A DNA stretch of 38,606 bases from a virus: positions 1 to 38,606 of IMG/VR virus record IMGVR_UViG_3300028837_001247; one strand, 5' to 3'. Both the position numbers and the translations under genes were made by a program. The notes below the pieces were generated by a model. The model did no database searches. It saw only the letters and a program-made list of their open reading frames with translations, and was not told the DNA's origin. Shown piece after piece: positions 1 to 9,219 of the stretch (its first letter is position 1; each line of letters opens with the position of its first letter).

Positions 1-116
1 TTACCCACTCGCTCCTCAATTTGATTAATCCTTGCCTTTAAACCGAACCACCCCAAAACCATGCCAAGGATACCCGCCCCTCCCGGTATGCCTATTTTAG
101 TCGCAAGATCGTCCAC
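1..116 (-). CDS. Partial small membrane protein, holin-like (cut by window edge)
   Basis: A GTG start at 116-114 overlaps the TAG stop of the upstream gene (TAGTG), and AGGAGAAGG lies about a dozen bases upstream as a ribosome site. The 38 visible residues begin VDDLATKIGIPGGAGILGMV, then carry a glycine-rich hydrophobic segment ending in WFGL, followed by a charged helix (KARINQIEERVG). A short N-terminus, one membrane span and a coiled-coil-like tail fit small phage holins or XhlA-type membrane proteins, and the position after the tail genes suits lysis. The C-terminus lies outside the window, so the function is inferred only from size, hydrophobicity and place. Confidence 0.55.
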   Translation of the reverse strand, partial: MDDLATKIGIPGGAGILGMVLGWFGLKARINQIEERVG

Positions 117-1168
117 TACCTACGCCTTCTCCTAATAAACCCCCTGTGTCGAACTGCCTCCACATACGCCCACCCCCACATATCAGGGATATATTTTTTT
201 CTCCAATTTATATTCCTTGGAACAATGATGGACTTTATGTAATCGGGCTGTGAAGGATATTTGGCATAGTGCTGACCCCCGTCAGTAATCGTTCCCCACA
301 CGGCGTCAATAAGAGCGCGAGCGTCCGTACTTGCCCCTTTGAGATATTTTGCAGTCCCAAAATGTGCGTCTGTGCCCGCTTGTAACGATAGCCTGCTCCA
401 GGCAACCAGCATCTTGCTGTAGATTTCATTGGAAAGTGCAGGGCAGTCATACCAGCAGGAGGAAAAAGTCGTCACGCTGGAAACGTCCCAGTTGCTGAGG
501 TCACCCAGGGTCGTAAGCGACGAACAGCCATGCCAGCAGGTGGAAAAAGTCGTCACGCTGGAAACGTCCCAGTTGCTGAGGTCACCCAGGGTCGTAAGCG
601 ACGAACAGCTATGCCAGCAGGTGGAAAAAGTCGTCACGCCGGAAACGTCCCAGTTGCTGAGGTCACCCAGGGTCGTAAGCGACGAACAGCTATGCCAGCA
701 GGTGGAAAAATTCGTCACGCCGGAAACGTCCCAACCCGCCAGGTCCAGACTAACTAACGATAAGCAATTTCTGAAACTATCTTGTAATGATATCGTTCCG
801 GTAATATCGGGGGCGTTCCCCGCCGAGGAGGTCATGTTGGCGCAACCGTAGAAATGCCCGGTTGTAGCCCCCATTGGGAAGTTATCTGGGCGGAACACAC
901 CGGCACCCCAGTCAGTGACATCACGCATCATGGCGCAGTCGCCGGCATTGTTGAATTGCCAGCCGTACAAGGTGCCAGTTACAGAAATCGTATAGAGATC
1001 TTCAGTAGTATACGTATGAATTCTGTCCGGGTCATCATAGGTAGTAATAGCACTGGTTGGCCCGCCATCACCCCAATCAACAACACAATCGTATGTGCCA
1101 CCGCTAATTAGCGGAAGCGTGAACGTGTCGTCTGTGCCAACCGTCTGGACTTTGAAAATGAAGGCCAT
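116..1168 (-). CDS. BspA/DUF285-type repeat protein, probable tail fibre or adhesin
   Basis: A 350-residue protein. Residues 1-100 are beta-rich (FTLPLISGGTYDCVVDWGDG, reminiscent of a PKD-like or Ig-like fold). Next come BspA-type leucine-rich repeats with the signature WDVSxVTxFSxCW..CxxL in a 27-residue period, several copies nearly identical. The C-terminus is basic and ends in five arginines. The DUF285/BspA repeat family is known from surface adhesins and phage fibres, so host binding at the virion tip is a reasonable inference. The ATG overlaps the stop of the preceding gene (TAATG), which implies coupled translation. The arginine codons at the end also form the ribosome site of the next gene. 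Weaker alternative: a secreted host-surface-like protein. Confidence 0.75.
   Translation of the reverse strand: MAFIFKVQTVGTDDTFTLPLISGGTYDCVVDWGDGGPTSAITTYDDPDRIHTYTTEDLYTISVTGTLYGWQFNNAGDCAMMRDVTDWGAGVFRPDNFPMGATTGHFYGCANMTSSAGNAPDITGTISLQDSFRNCLSLVSLDLAGWDVSGVTNFSTCWHSCSSLTTLGDLSNWDVSGVTTFSTCWHSCSSLTTLGDLSNWDVSSVTTFSTCWHGCSSLTTLGDLSNWDVSSVTTFSSCWYDCPALSNEIYSKMLVAWSRLSLQAGTDAHFGTAKYLKGASTDARALIDAVWGTITDGGQHYAKYPSQPDYIKSIIVPRNINWRKKYIPDMWGWAYVEAVRHRGFIRRRRR
463..735 (-). repeat. 81-bp in-frame tandem repeats in the BspA-type gene
   Basis: Three nearly identical 81-bp units (about 481-561, 562-642, 643-723) with diverged partial copies on both sides. Each unit encodes 27 residues. The units differ at only a handful of positions, so the expansion is recent. 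Confidence 0.9.
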
Positions 1169-1542
1169 TAATTGAACCCTATGTAATAAACAGTGCTGAT
1201 GTCATGCGAGTCGGTACTTCCACTCTGGACAAAGCCGACCTGCACATACGCCGGGGGGTTCCAGATCATAATAGTCAACTGCTCCGGGTCTGCTATGGGT
1301 GTATCGTCAAAATTAGTACCATCCACACTACCACGAATATTTATCGTGACACTGTCCGTAGGGCCGACGTCATAGTCAATGTCGGCGGTTATCTGCAATC
1401 CCCAATACGTCCTGGCATCGATCGCGCCGGTTACAGACTCGGTTGTGCCGCTTAACGTTTCAGCGGGAGTTGTTGGAGCGCCGGTTGTCCAGGAATCATC
1501 ATTCCAGTCATGCTGATATTTACTGCCTGCGGTTCTTGCCAT
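1168..1542 (-). CDS. Small beta-rich structural protein, unknown
   Basis: 124 residues, not recognised. After a polar N-terminus it is dominated by alternating hydrophobic beta strands (TYWGLQITADIDYDV, VTINIRGSVDGTNFDD, QLTIMIWNPPAYVQVGF). There is no signal peptide, membrane span or catalytic motif. The Shine-Dalgarno site ATTAGGAGG lies eight bases before the ATG, and the TAA stop overlaps the ATG of the repeat protein downstream. This composition and the position in the late block suggest a tail or fibre-base component. The NIRGSVDGTNFDD stretch resembles small virion proteins with a discoidin- or Ig-like beta sandwich, but that is a resemblance only. Confidence 0.7.
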   Translation of the reverse strand: MARTAGSKYQHDWNDDSWTTGAPTTPAETLSGTTESVTGAIDARTYWGLQITADIDYDVGPTDSVTINIRGSVDGTNFDDTPIADPEQLTIMIWNPPAYVQVGFVQSGSTDSHDISTVYYIGFN

Positions 1543-1551
1543 GATTGCCTC

Positions 1552-1848
1552 CTAATAAATCCAGCGGATACGATCTATAGCCTCAGAGGGCGCAATAGCG
1601 GGTTGCGCCACGGCATTTCCGTCCCACAAAGAAAGTATTTGACCGATAGCGTCCTTAAATGCCATCAAATCAGTGCGAACTTGGCCTATTGCAACTCCCA
1701 TTGCATCTAGGTCGGCCGTATCCATGCGTGAGATAAACTCCTGGATGCGGCGATATTCGTCCATCATTTTATCCAGCTTGTTAGCTGCATCTTGTAACTT
1801 TGCGTAAAAATTGTCTTTAATTGGTAGTTGAATCTCTGTTAGTGCCAT
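1552..1848 (-). CDS. Small helical protein, unknown
   Basis: 98 residues, predicted almost wholly helical, with regularly spaced hydrophobic residues from about 15 to 75 (LQDAANKLDKMMDEYRRIQ, VRTDLMAFKDAIGQIL). The tail is short and aromatic (IRWIY). The start is secure: TAAGGAGGATTGAG precedes the ATG, and this ribosome site overlaps the end of the giant internal-protein gene. No family is recognised. It could be an assembly partner or chaperone for the fibre proteins on either side, which is inferred only from position and coiled-coil character. Confidence 0.7.
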   Translation of the reverse strand: MALTEIQLPIKDNFYAKLQDAANKLDKMMDEYRRIQEFISRMDTADLDAMGVAIGQVRTDLMAFKDAIGQILSLWDGNAVAQPAIAPSEAIDRIRWIY

Positions 1849-1849
1849 C

Positions 1850-4800
1850 TCAATCCTCCTTACGCTGCTTGGCTGTGGGGCGGGTCATAATGTGATATGC
1901 TTTCTTAACCATCTCATTTTTTCGGTCTATCAGTTTATTGATTTTTTCTTTCTTTTCTTTAGCCGTTAAGTCTGTACGGTAATGAATCTGTTTAATGCTA
2001 CCATTAAATAAACTTATATTTTTTCTGATTTTATTCACGCCACGCTTATATCTTAGGGTGCTTCTGTTTGCACTTACCAACTCAACAGCTTTTTCTCTGT
2101 CTCCTGTTCTTTTATAGTGATTAATGGTGCCAACAAGAGTGTCCATCTCCTTAGCCATTTCATAAAACCTGGTTATATATTTTGTATGCCTTGCGGGAGC
2201 TGCCCGCACAAATCGACCAACCAGTGGATAATCATCAACGCGACCCTTAGGCGGCACCGGAAAATCAAATGCCCACTGTGTTATAATATCCGTGCCACCA
2301 AGAATAAACATGCCCAGGGTAGCCAAATAGCCCCGCACAAGAGCCTCTGCCCGCATTGGCGAAACATGGAGTTTTTCACCAAGAACTCTGAGGGATTCAC
2401 TTGTCCATGGTTGGGCCTGCTCCCCTGGCTTAACACGCTTCATTGATTCGGATATAATCGGCCTCCCGGTAAACCCTATTTCGTTTTTCGCCTGCTCGTA
2501 CAAAGGCTTGACTAACTGAGGAACATCAAGGGCAAAGGTGTCTCTCATGGTTTGTCCTATAAAATTCATGATATGCTTGCCTTCTTCGTTTCCTGATAAA
2601 ACATCAGCTATTGTCTCAACCGATGAACTGAATATGGCATCAACCTCAAAAGCTCGGGGAAGCCTGAAGTGTGTATCCCCGATCCAGAAATGCCGGTATG
2701 TCCATTTCTCCCAATCCTCGAGCTCCTTATACCTCTCATCGTCTTTTACGCCTGCCCACCAAGCAAGGCTGAGCCCAGCCAAGATGGCGCCTTTTAGAAG
2801 GAACGCACTTTTGTTCTCGCCGTAAGCCCTGCCCATCTTATATAGACCCTGCATCCTGGCTCCAAGGAAAGGCATTGTTCGGATCATAGTCTGGACAACT
2901 TGAGAATCGCCTGAAAGACTAAAGTCAAGTATGTCTCGTGCTTTGAATCCTGCGACAAGATGAGTTTCACCTTTCTTTCTTAGATTTGCGTAAAGCTGAA
3001 CCCTTGCGGCATTTTCCGAGGCGCTGCCTACTTTTTCCCACCATTCCAGCAAGTTCAAAGGGGACAAAGTATTGCCCTTTTTATAGGCTTTTCTTACAAC
3101 TTTTCTAATATGTCTTCCCATGGCCCTGGGATCATCACCTCTGACATATCCCAAAGAAAAACCACCACCACCAGACATCATGGCCACATAGTCTGGGTGC
3201 TCTGTGTATGCTTTATAGGCTCCCTTAAGAGAATCCCAAACAGGCAGAAACGATTTGTTCACCATGGCTGTTTGTAATGTATCTCTCATCATATTTGCTA
3301 CTCGAAAAGCGGGCCCGAAAGTAGCTCCATATGTAAGCCAGCGTTTTGATCGCCCAAACATCTTCATAAGGATACCATCAAATTTCTGGATATTTACCCC
3401 ACTCAAAGCATTGAAAAGCTCAAGATCCTTGACCTTAAAATATTTGCGCTTCCCTTTTACCATGTAAGACAATATGGCTTCTTTTTCTGGTTTCCCTATA
3501 TATTTTGGTGGTTTAGACGGTTCGGCATAACCCAATTTTTGCATGTATTTGTATGACGTGGTTCTTGATCGATTGCGAATAGATTCAGTAATCAGGTGTG
3601 ACCAATTGCGCAAAATATTCTCAAACGGATCTCCTAGCTTCTGCTCGCCTCCGGTAAGCTTTCTGATTTGCGAATCTATGAATTTTCGGGTCTTGAAAGG
3701 AGCCCGCAGAAACTCTTCACCTAAAAGTTCGTCTTCCAATATCCGATAGAATGGAATATATTCATCATGTTCCCACACATTACGCATAGCAGGGTCAATG
3801 ATTCCTATTTCTTGTGCAAAATCCAAAATGTTTTTGTTGAAATCAACGTATTGTTTATCAAGGGCGGTTCCTGTCCAATCCTTATCAGCTATTTTTTTAA
3901 GCAAACCAATATCAGCTTTCGTAAAGAGATGTTCTCTGCCCTCCTTTGTAAGTTTTTCGGCTCGGCTGGCTACCTTCCAAAAAAGATATCTGTCAATGTC
4001 CCTGATATTTTTGGGCTTATACCCAATCTTATTCTTAAGAAGTCCCTGTATTTCAGCATCATATGAATCAACCGCTTTCCGATTCGTTCCATGCTTCTCA
4101 ACTAATGGCAAAAAGCCCTTATCTTTTGTCCCGACAAACGGTGCATTCTGTAGCCATTTCAATTTGCCGTGTTGAAAAAACGTAGCCATAACCGTGGGAG
4201 CGCTGGCATCCATCCGACCCTGAATATAGGCTTGTGCGTCCGGATCTGTAATATCAAGACCTCGATCAAGTTTTTGCATTAATGGATATAATCGATCAAC
4301 TGTCCGTGTGCGCCAATTGGCCGCCACGCTGTTATAGATTGTTCCAACTTTGCCTGTAGGAGTTTCCATTTTATGTACTGGAGCTGGTCTATCGGTTTTC
4401 AAGGCTTCAAGCTCATCAAGAAGCTTCTGGGCACTCGGAGATAATGGTTTTGTGCCGTAGGGGATCTCGGGTCCCCTCCCTGTTATCGTCACAGCCCCCC
4501 GCTCGCTTTTCAAAATCTTAGTAGCATCCCGGAAAAGCCCTATTACTGCATTCTTTACTTTAGCCCACGTATCACCCATTGTGGCCTTCAACTGCTTGGA
4601 AAACTGCGAGAACTTAGTATGGCCCTGACGGAGGATATGCGTACCGACCGTCAAGAGGTCTTTATAGATGGCGGGGCCTTCCTTTTGTTTCATAGAGAAA
4701 GAGCCGCGCTGGTCTTTGAGGGCATCCTTGATGCGGGTTTTGGCTTGGTCAAGAATTTGGAATTCTTTAACATCTCTTTTGAGATGAGCGATCCTTTTTG

Positions 4801-7624
4801 TTTCACCACTAAAAATCTTGTTATCTTTTGCATCAAAAATATCATATTCAAACGTTCCCCCAGTGATTCTTTGGGTTTGCGCAAGTCTTTCCCATTGTGC
4901 CTTAGTAATATTCTGCGTTTCAATGAAAGAAACATTTAAGTACTCACCGTTATTGGTAGCTGAAAATCTGATAGCATTGCTTTCTGTCTCAAAACGAATC
5001 ATAGCTTTGCCACCAGACATAGCTTCTTTTATCGGCCCGAATATCTCCTCAATCTCAAGTTCTCTATGATCTACTGCGCGTTGTCCTTTTAAATAGTCTG
5101 GCTGTCCAACTAATGGTTTTTTATTTTTATATCCACTTGCATAATGCCTGCCACTAAAATCCAGCATTGAGCCATCGCTGAGTATGTAGCCAGCTTCTAA
5201 AGGATCATGGGTTGTACCATACACTTTTTTGGCTCGCCGTTGAATTTCGTCAACCCGATGTATCGTTCCCCCCGCCATAGGCTGTTCACCAGGCTTCAGC
5301 ATCTGGCCCCTGAGCTTCGACAGCTCCCCCTCGTACACCGTGACCTGCTTGCCGTCCTGAAGACGGATCTTGCCCTCGCCCATATCGTAGGCGGTGTACT
5401 CCTCGTCTTTGGGCAAAGTGACAGCCTTGCCCTGAGTGTTTGTAACCTTAGTAGACTCACTTATGCGGAAAGTTTGGCGAGAGGCTTTGGCTTGGTCAAT
5501 AACCCCAGCCTTGGGCTTTTTGGGCTCGGTGGAGGTGAGGGCGAGGGGCTCTTTCTTCAGTCCTATGGCTTCAACAAAATCTGCCTTTTTCCAATTCATT
5601 GTTCGCTGGAAATTGCCAGGACCCATAGTAATATCAGCAAACAGCGAATCCAGTTCTTCTATATCCATCATTTCAAGGTCGGATTTGAATAATTTGGATA
5701 ATTTCTTTTGCGCTGTTTCTTGTGCCTTTCCTTTTATTTGTCGTGCTTTTGTTACAAGCTCTCCAAGTTCTTCCTTCCCTTTGGCTGCAAAGGGACCTTG
5801 TATGGCAGCAGCCGGGGGCGTGAAGGTGGGTTTTGTAGGCTTTATCTTCTCATATCTTTCACGGACTTTCTCAAGCCCTGCCTGAACTTCTCCCTTTTCA
5901 AGAGACCTTACCGTGAATGTGCTTTTGGTCTTAGGGTCGGTAAACAGGTGTCCCGTCTTACCCCCCACAATTTCCTGGGGACCATTGTAGATAAGATTCA
6001 AGTCTTTGGCTATGGATTCGGGGAATACTTCAGTAGGTTTTTCAATCAGGATTTCTTCAAGGAACTTTAATTTAGGCGTTAAAGCAGGCGGGGCTGGCTC
6101 TATTAACCCTTCTGGCCTCTTCAATTCTTGCAATAACAGTCGATCCTCAGCAGTCCCCAGAAAGTCAGGCTTAGCTTCTGCGGTACGTATTTCTTCCTCA
6201 CGCTTTTCAAGGCTAACAGGTCTCCCGGCAGGCGTAACAAGTTCTGGTGCCATAGACGGAGCCTCTTCGCCTATCACAATACCCGGACCCGCTGCTTGTC
6301 CTGGTCCTCTCATTCGCACTAAAGCCGCTGTGCGACGACCTAGATCTTCACGCCATTTTTCTATATCAATCTCTGCTCCCTCTTTTACCTCCACCTCGGG
6401 AAAAGCCTTTACGATAACCGCTTGCCGTTCCTCGGCTGTTAGTCGACGTGGGGCTCCCTCTTCAGCTTCGACACGGGCTTCTTCCTGTGCCCATAGCTTC
6501 TTGATCTCTGCTTGACGTTTTTGGGCTACGGTCTCGGGGGGCTTCGCCGTGGCTTGCTTTTCGGCAATAACCTGATCAAGCTCTGTGGCAAACTGAGCGC
6601 TCTGGGGAGATTGACGGATGGCAATCAGGTCTTCAAGGGAAGCTTGGCGGAGGTTGTCGAGGGCGGCTTGGTCGGCTACGGGGGATCTCGGGGTCTCAGC
6701 ACGAGGCTTTGGGGCAAGTCGCATGGCCGCTCCAGGAGCACCAATAAGGCCAGTGACAAGAGCCATTGATAAACCACCATACCCAGCCCCTACAGCTTCA
6801 TTAAAACTCACCCTGGCTTTAGGGTCGTACAGCAACCTTTTCGATGCCTGCCCGCCAAGGTAAGCGGCTACTTCTTGTCCGGTCTCAAGAGCCAGGCCCT
6901 TACCATAAAGCCCCATACCTTTGAGCAGCCTTTTTGTAAAAGTCGTTGCAGCCTTATCGCCAACACCAGATTTTTTCAGATATTTCCAAAGCTTTCCTAC
7001 AGCACTAAAAACAGGCAGTTCGGTTAAGACTTCCACCTCTGCCGAGGTAATGCCATGCAAAACTTGCTGAACCTCGCTTGCCCCCTCGGCCTTTGCTTCT
7101 TCTGCTGCTGGACCGTAGGCAATCGTGGCTAACATTGTGGCCGCTCCCCCGGGGCCTCCCATAATACCGCCGCCCGCCATTGCTGCAACCTGTGGCAAAG
7201 CCTGCACTCCAGTTCCTACAATGCGCTTTGGGTGATAAGCAGGGAGTTCTCCGAGTCTCTCCGATATATCGGCCTTGGCTCGTAGCTTTTCCTGATTAGC
7301 CTTATAACCCTCGATAGCTTTTAAAACAGGATCTTCCTGCTCTATATCCTCAAATCCTAATGCCTTACCTAACCAAACGCCTGGCTTGCGATGCAGTTTC
7401 CAAACATCTTCCGCCGTTCGAGCAAGGCCAACATTGACAGATCGCAAACCTGCAATTGCAGGACGCTTTACCGTTTTCCACCAAGACGGGGCTTTTGGTT
7501 GCGCTTGTCCAAAATGGGCATTGATTTCGTCATCTGAAAAGCCAGCCTGTCTTAACTCAGGACCATAATGATCCCTTATTTCTGTATCTGAAAAGCCAGC
7601 CTGTCTTAATTGGTCAATATTCAC
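1850..7624 (-). CDS. Giant internal virion protein with LPD38-like C-terminal domain
   Basis: 1924 residues, the largest gene here. The N-terminus has two 18-residue repeats (LRQAGFSDTEI / LRQAGFSDDEI). Small-residue hydrophobic stretches lie near residues 140-175 and 278-305, and a Pro/Glu-rich charged linker runs to about 780. A compact segment at about 800-940 contains AGYILSDGSMLDFSG and a DHRE motif. Long helical regions follow, and the C-terminal third (about 1440-1780) resembles large polyvalent protein associated domain 38, with a membrane-like stretch AILAGLSLAWWAGV. Such giant proteins are known as podovirus internal core or ejection proteins that enter the host with the DNA. No lysozyme or protease motif was seen. 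The GTG start overlaps the TAG of the upstream gene (TAGTG). The LPD38 match is from memory of the family, not a search. Confidence 0.8.
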   Translation of the reverse strand: MNIDQLRQAGFSDTEIRDHYGPELRQAGFSDDEINAHFGQAQPKAPSWWKTVKRPAIAGLRSVNVGLARTAEDVWKLHRKPGVWLGKALGFEDIEQEDPVLKAIEGYKANQEKLRAKADISERLGELPAYHPKRIVGTGVQALPQVAAMAGGGIMGGPGGAATMLATIAYGPAAEEAKAEGASEVQQVLHGITSAEVEVLTELPVFSAVGKLWKYLKKSGVGDKAATTFTKRLLKGMGLYGKGLALETGQEVAAYLGGQASKRLLYDPKARVSFNEAVGAGYGGLSMALVTGLIGAPGAAMRLAPKPRAETPRSPVADQAALDNLRQASLEDLIAIRQSPQSAQFATELDQVIAEKQATAKPPETVAQKRQAEIKKLWAQEEARVEAEEGAPRRLTAEERQAVIVKAFPEVEVKEGAEIDIEKWREDLGRRTAALVRMRGPGQAAGPGIVIGEEAPSMAPELVTPAGRPVSLEKREEEIRTAEAKPDFLGTAEDRLLLQELKRPEGLIEPAPPALTPKLKFLEEILIEKPTEVFPESIAKDLNLIYNGPQEIVGGKTGHLFTDPKTKSTFTVRSLEKGEVQAGLEKVRERYEKIKPTKPTFTPPAAAIQGPFAAKGKEELGELVTKARQIKGKAQETAQKKLSKLFKSDLEMMDIEELDSLFADITMGPGNFQRTMNWKKADFVEAIGLKKEPLALTSTEPKKPKAGVIDQAKASRQTFRISESTKVTNTQGKAVTLPKDEEYTAYDMGEGKIRLQDGKQVTVYEGELSKLRGQMLKPGEQPMAGGTIHRVDEIQRRAKKVYGTTHDPLEAGYILSDGSMLDFSGRHYASGYKNKKPLVGQPDYLKGQRAVDHRELEIEEIFGPIKEAMSGGKAMIRFETESNAIRFSATNNGEYLNVSFIETQNITKAQWERLAQTQRITGGTFEYDIFDAKDNKIFSGETKRIAHLKRDVKEFQILDQAKTRIKDALKDQRGSFSMKQKEGPAIYKDLLTVGTHILRQGHTKFSQFSKQLKATMGDTWAKVKNAVIGLFRDATKILKSERGAVTITGRGPEIPYGTKPLSPSAQKLLDELEALKTDRPAPVHKMETPTGKVGTIYNSVAANWRTRTVDRLYPLMQKLDRGLDITDPDAQAYIQGRMDASAPTVMATFFQHGKLKWLQNAPFVGTKDKGFLPLVEKHGTNRKAVDSYDAEIQGLLKNKIGYKPKNIRDIDRYLFWKVASRAEKLTKEGREHLFTKADIGLLKKIADKDWTGTALDKQYVDFNKNILDFAQEIGIIDPAMRNVWEHDEYIPFYRILEDELLGEEFLRAPFKTRKFIDSQIRKLTGGEQKLGDPFENILRNWSHLITESIRNRSRTTSYKYMQKLGYAEPSKPPKYIGKPEKEAILSYMVKGKRKYFKVKDLELFNALSGVNIQKFDGILMKMFGRSKRWLTYGATFGPAFRVANMMRDTLQTAMVNKSFLPVWDSLKGAYKAYTEHPDYVAMMSGGGGFSLGYVRGDDPRAMGRHIRKVVRKAYKKGNTLSPLNLLEWWEKVGSASENAARVQLYANLRKKGETHLVAGFKARDILDFSLSGDSQVVQTMIRTMPFLGARMQGLYKMGRAYGENKSAFLLKGAILAGLSLAWWAGVKDDERYKELEDWEKWTYRHFWIGDTHFRLPRAFEVDAIFSSSVETIADVLSGNEEGKHIMNFIGQTMRDTFALDVPQLVKPLYEQAKNEIGFTGRPIISESMKRVKPGEQAQPWTSESLRVLGEKLHVSPMRAEALVRGYLATLGMFILGGTDIITQWAFDFPVPPKGRVDDYPLVGRFVRAAPARHTKYITRFYEMAKEMDTLVGTINHYKRTGDREKAVELVSANRSTLRYKRGVNKIRKNISLFNGSIKQIHYRTDLTAKEKKEKINKLIDRKNEMVKKAYHIMTRPTAKQRKED
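7532..7609 (-). repeat. 54-bp period repeat at the N-terminus of the giant protein
   Basis: A 24-base stretch (7532-7555) recurs without mismatch at 7586-7609. The offset is 54 bases, or 18 codons, and encodes the repeated LRQAGFSD motif. Confidence 0.85.
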
Positions 7625-8661
7625 TATGGGACCCTATGCTTTTTGGGTTTTGTCCGTTTCAGGTATTCCGCCAAAGTTTCACCCGGACGTCTCGGTTTTA
7701 CCTGTGGTCCACCAGTTACCTTTAGGCCGCCCTGCGTTACCCCGCCCATGACTTGTCGTTCGTAATCTGCGATAAATGGTTCAATCGGAGGCGCGTCTGG
7801 GGTAAGCATCCCCATGCCGGCAGAATATGTTTCGTAGTATCGTTTAAGGCCCTCCTGGCGTATTTCTTGCTTGGGGGACAGCTTTAACGTTCCCGCCTTT
7901 TTCGCCACTATCGCTTTTTTATAAGCATCAACCAACTGACGATCTTTGTCTTTTAAGGCTCCCTCCCCGTAAAGCATACTAATTGCTGTCAGGCCCGCTG
8001 CGGGACCCTCGACCAGCGCCTTAATCAGGACTTCTATGCGATCTGCTTCCCTTCCGGCAGCTTTCCATTGCGCATCTACTTTTCTGTTACCGTCTTTCGT
8101 TGCACCAAATTCAGTAGCGAGCTTGTCCTGAAGTCCGCGATAGCTTCGCAATCTATCAGGAAGACTTGTCGGATCACCCCGAGCAGTGAGGCCCAAAACA
8201 CGGTTCGCTATGCCCCCCACCTCGCCTTTGGTAGCTTTGAAGCCGACTAGCCTTGAAGCGGGATCGGCTGGATCCTCGCGGATATGTTTTTCCCCTGGAA
8301 TAGCTTTCTCGGCAAACGGGATCCAATATTCGTTTCCTTGTCCCTCTGGGGGCGGACCGAAAACCTCGGATAGCTTGTTAATGTCGCCCAGCGTAGGAGA
8401 AGGTTCCTGCATACGCGCCCTCTCGGCGTCCCGCTTCAGCTTGAGCCTCTCAGCTTCTCCAACTGCCAACTCCTTGGCTCGCACATCAAGCCCATGGGTT
8501 TCCTCTGCCATGCCAAGGCGTTTCTGCTCCATCCCGAGGCGCCGGCCCGCAAGCCCCAACTCGCCCATACGGGTAAGGTGCTGCGATTCTCGCTCTGCGC
8601 CACGCTCAAGAACGCCGCTTATACCTGAAACACCGCGTTGAATAGGTCCATACCAGTTCAT
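7624..8661 (-). CDS. Coiled-coil virion protein, possible ejection protein
   Basis: 345 residues. The first 80 residues form a continuous charged helix with a seven-residue pattern (RRLGMEQ, KRLGMAE), like the three genes upstream of it. The rest is mainly helical with a Pro/Gly-containing segment near 90-150 and a basic C-terminus (RTKPKKHRVP). The start ATG has AGGAGAAAATT before it, and the TAG stop overlaps the GTG of the giant internal protein, so the two are translationally coupled. In podoviruses the giant ejection protein is normally encoded next to one or two smaller helical ejection proteins, and this gene sits in that place. Function is inferred from context. Confidence 0.7.
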   Translation of the reverse strand: MNWYGPIQRGVSGISGVLERGAERESQHLTRMGELGLAGRRLGMEQKRLGMAEETHGLDVRAKELAVGEAERLKLKRDAERARMQEPSPTLGDINKLSEVFGPPPEGQGNEYWIPFAEKAIPGEKHIREDPADPASRLVGFKATKGEVGGIANRVLGLTARGDPTSLPDRLRSYRGLQDKLATEFGATKDGNRKVDAQWKAAGREADRIEVLIKALVEGPAAGLTAISMLYGEGALKDKDRQLVDAYKKAIVAKKAGTLKLSPKQEIRQEGLKRYYETYSAGMGMLTPDAPPIEPFIADYERQVMGGVTQGGLKVTGGPQVKPRRPGETLAEYLKRTKPKKHRVP

Positions 8662-8670
8662 AATTTTCTC

Positions 8671-9204
8671 CTACCACGATCCACTATATGATATGTATCC
8701 ACCACCGTCGCTAGCACCACCGCCCCAGCCGTCTCCGCCCCAGTCATCCCAGCCGCCATCATAGCCATAGTTTGTTGTATAATCCCACGGATCTTTCTTC
8801 CCCCAGGTACTCTGATAAGCCTGAAGGGCCAGTCCCGCCGCCTGAAGCCAGGTGCCATATTCGGCCTGCTTCTCGGCCTCTTCCTGGCTTCTTTTTTGTA
8901 TTCTAAGTCCCTCTCTTGCTATATCCGCCGATTCTTTCTGGGCTTGTTTCTGAGCTTCTATACGGGTTTTATCAAGCGCCATTGTTTCTTTATCAAGCGC
9001 CATTGTTTCTGCGTGCCGAGAAGCTATTTGTTCCTGCTCCGCCTGATACAACTCCAGGTCTCTTTTCCGCTTTTGTGCAGCACGCATGGCAGGGACCTGC
9101 GCCTGAAGATAGGTCCGCATTTCTCGCTCCCGCCCGGGTAGATTTCTTTTTTTGCCGTATAGGTCTCGCTGTCCCAATCTTCGTGGTGGCATATAGACTG
9201 CCAT
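8671..9204 (-). CDS. Coiled-coil protein with Gly/Trp/Tyr-rich tail
   Basis: 177 residues. Residues 30-115 are a highly charged Gln/Glu/Lys/Arg helix with an exact seven-residue duplication (MALDKET MALDKTR). A short hydrophobic helix (WLQAAGLALQAYQ) follows, then a C-terminal 45 residues rich in Gly, Trp, Tyr and Asp. AGAGGTTATC precedes the ATG. It shares its plan (basic start, heptad helix, small apolar helix, aromatic tail) with the genes at 9220-10056 and 10069-10584, suggesting descent from one ancestor. Likely an internal virion or tail-tip component; no family recognised. Confidence 0.65.
   Translation of the reverse strand: MAVYMPPRRLGQRDLYGKKRNLPGREREMRTYLQAQVPAMRAAQKRKRDLELYQAEQEQIASRHAETMALDKETMALDKTRIEAQKQAQKESADIAREGLRIQKRSQEEAEKQAEYGTWLQAAGLALQAYQSTWGKKDPWDYTTNYGYDGGWDDWGGDGWGGGASDGGGYISYSGSW
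8970..9011 (-). repeat. 21-bp tandem duplication (two copies)
   Basis: Units 8970-8990 and 8991-9011 agree at 20 of 21 positions and encode the two MALDKxx heptads. Confidence 0.9.
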
Positions 9205-9219
9205 GATAACCTCTCTTAA

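Noticed and set aside
429-851. Plus-strand frames across the 81-bp repeats
   Set aside because: They repeat the same peptide because the real minus-strand gene is repetitive; no ribosome site and implausible composition.
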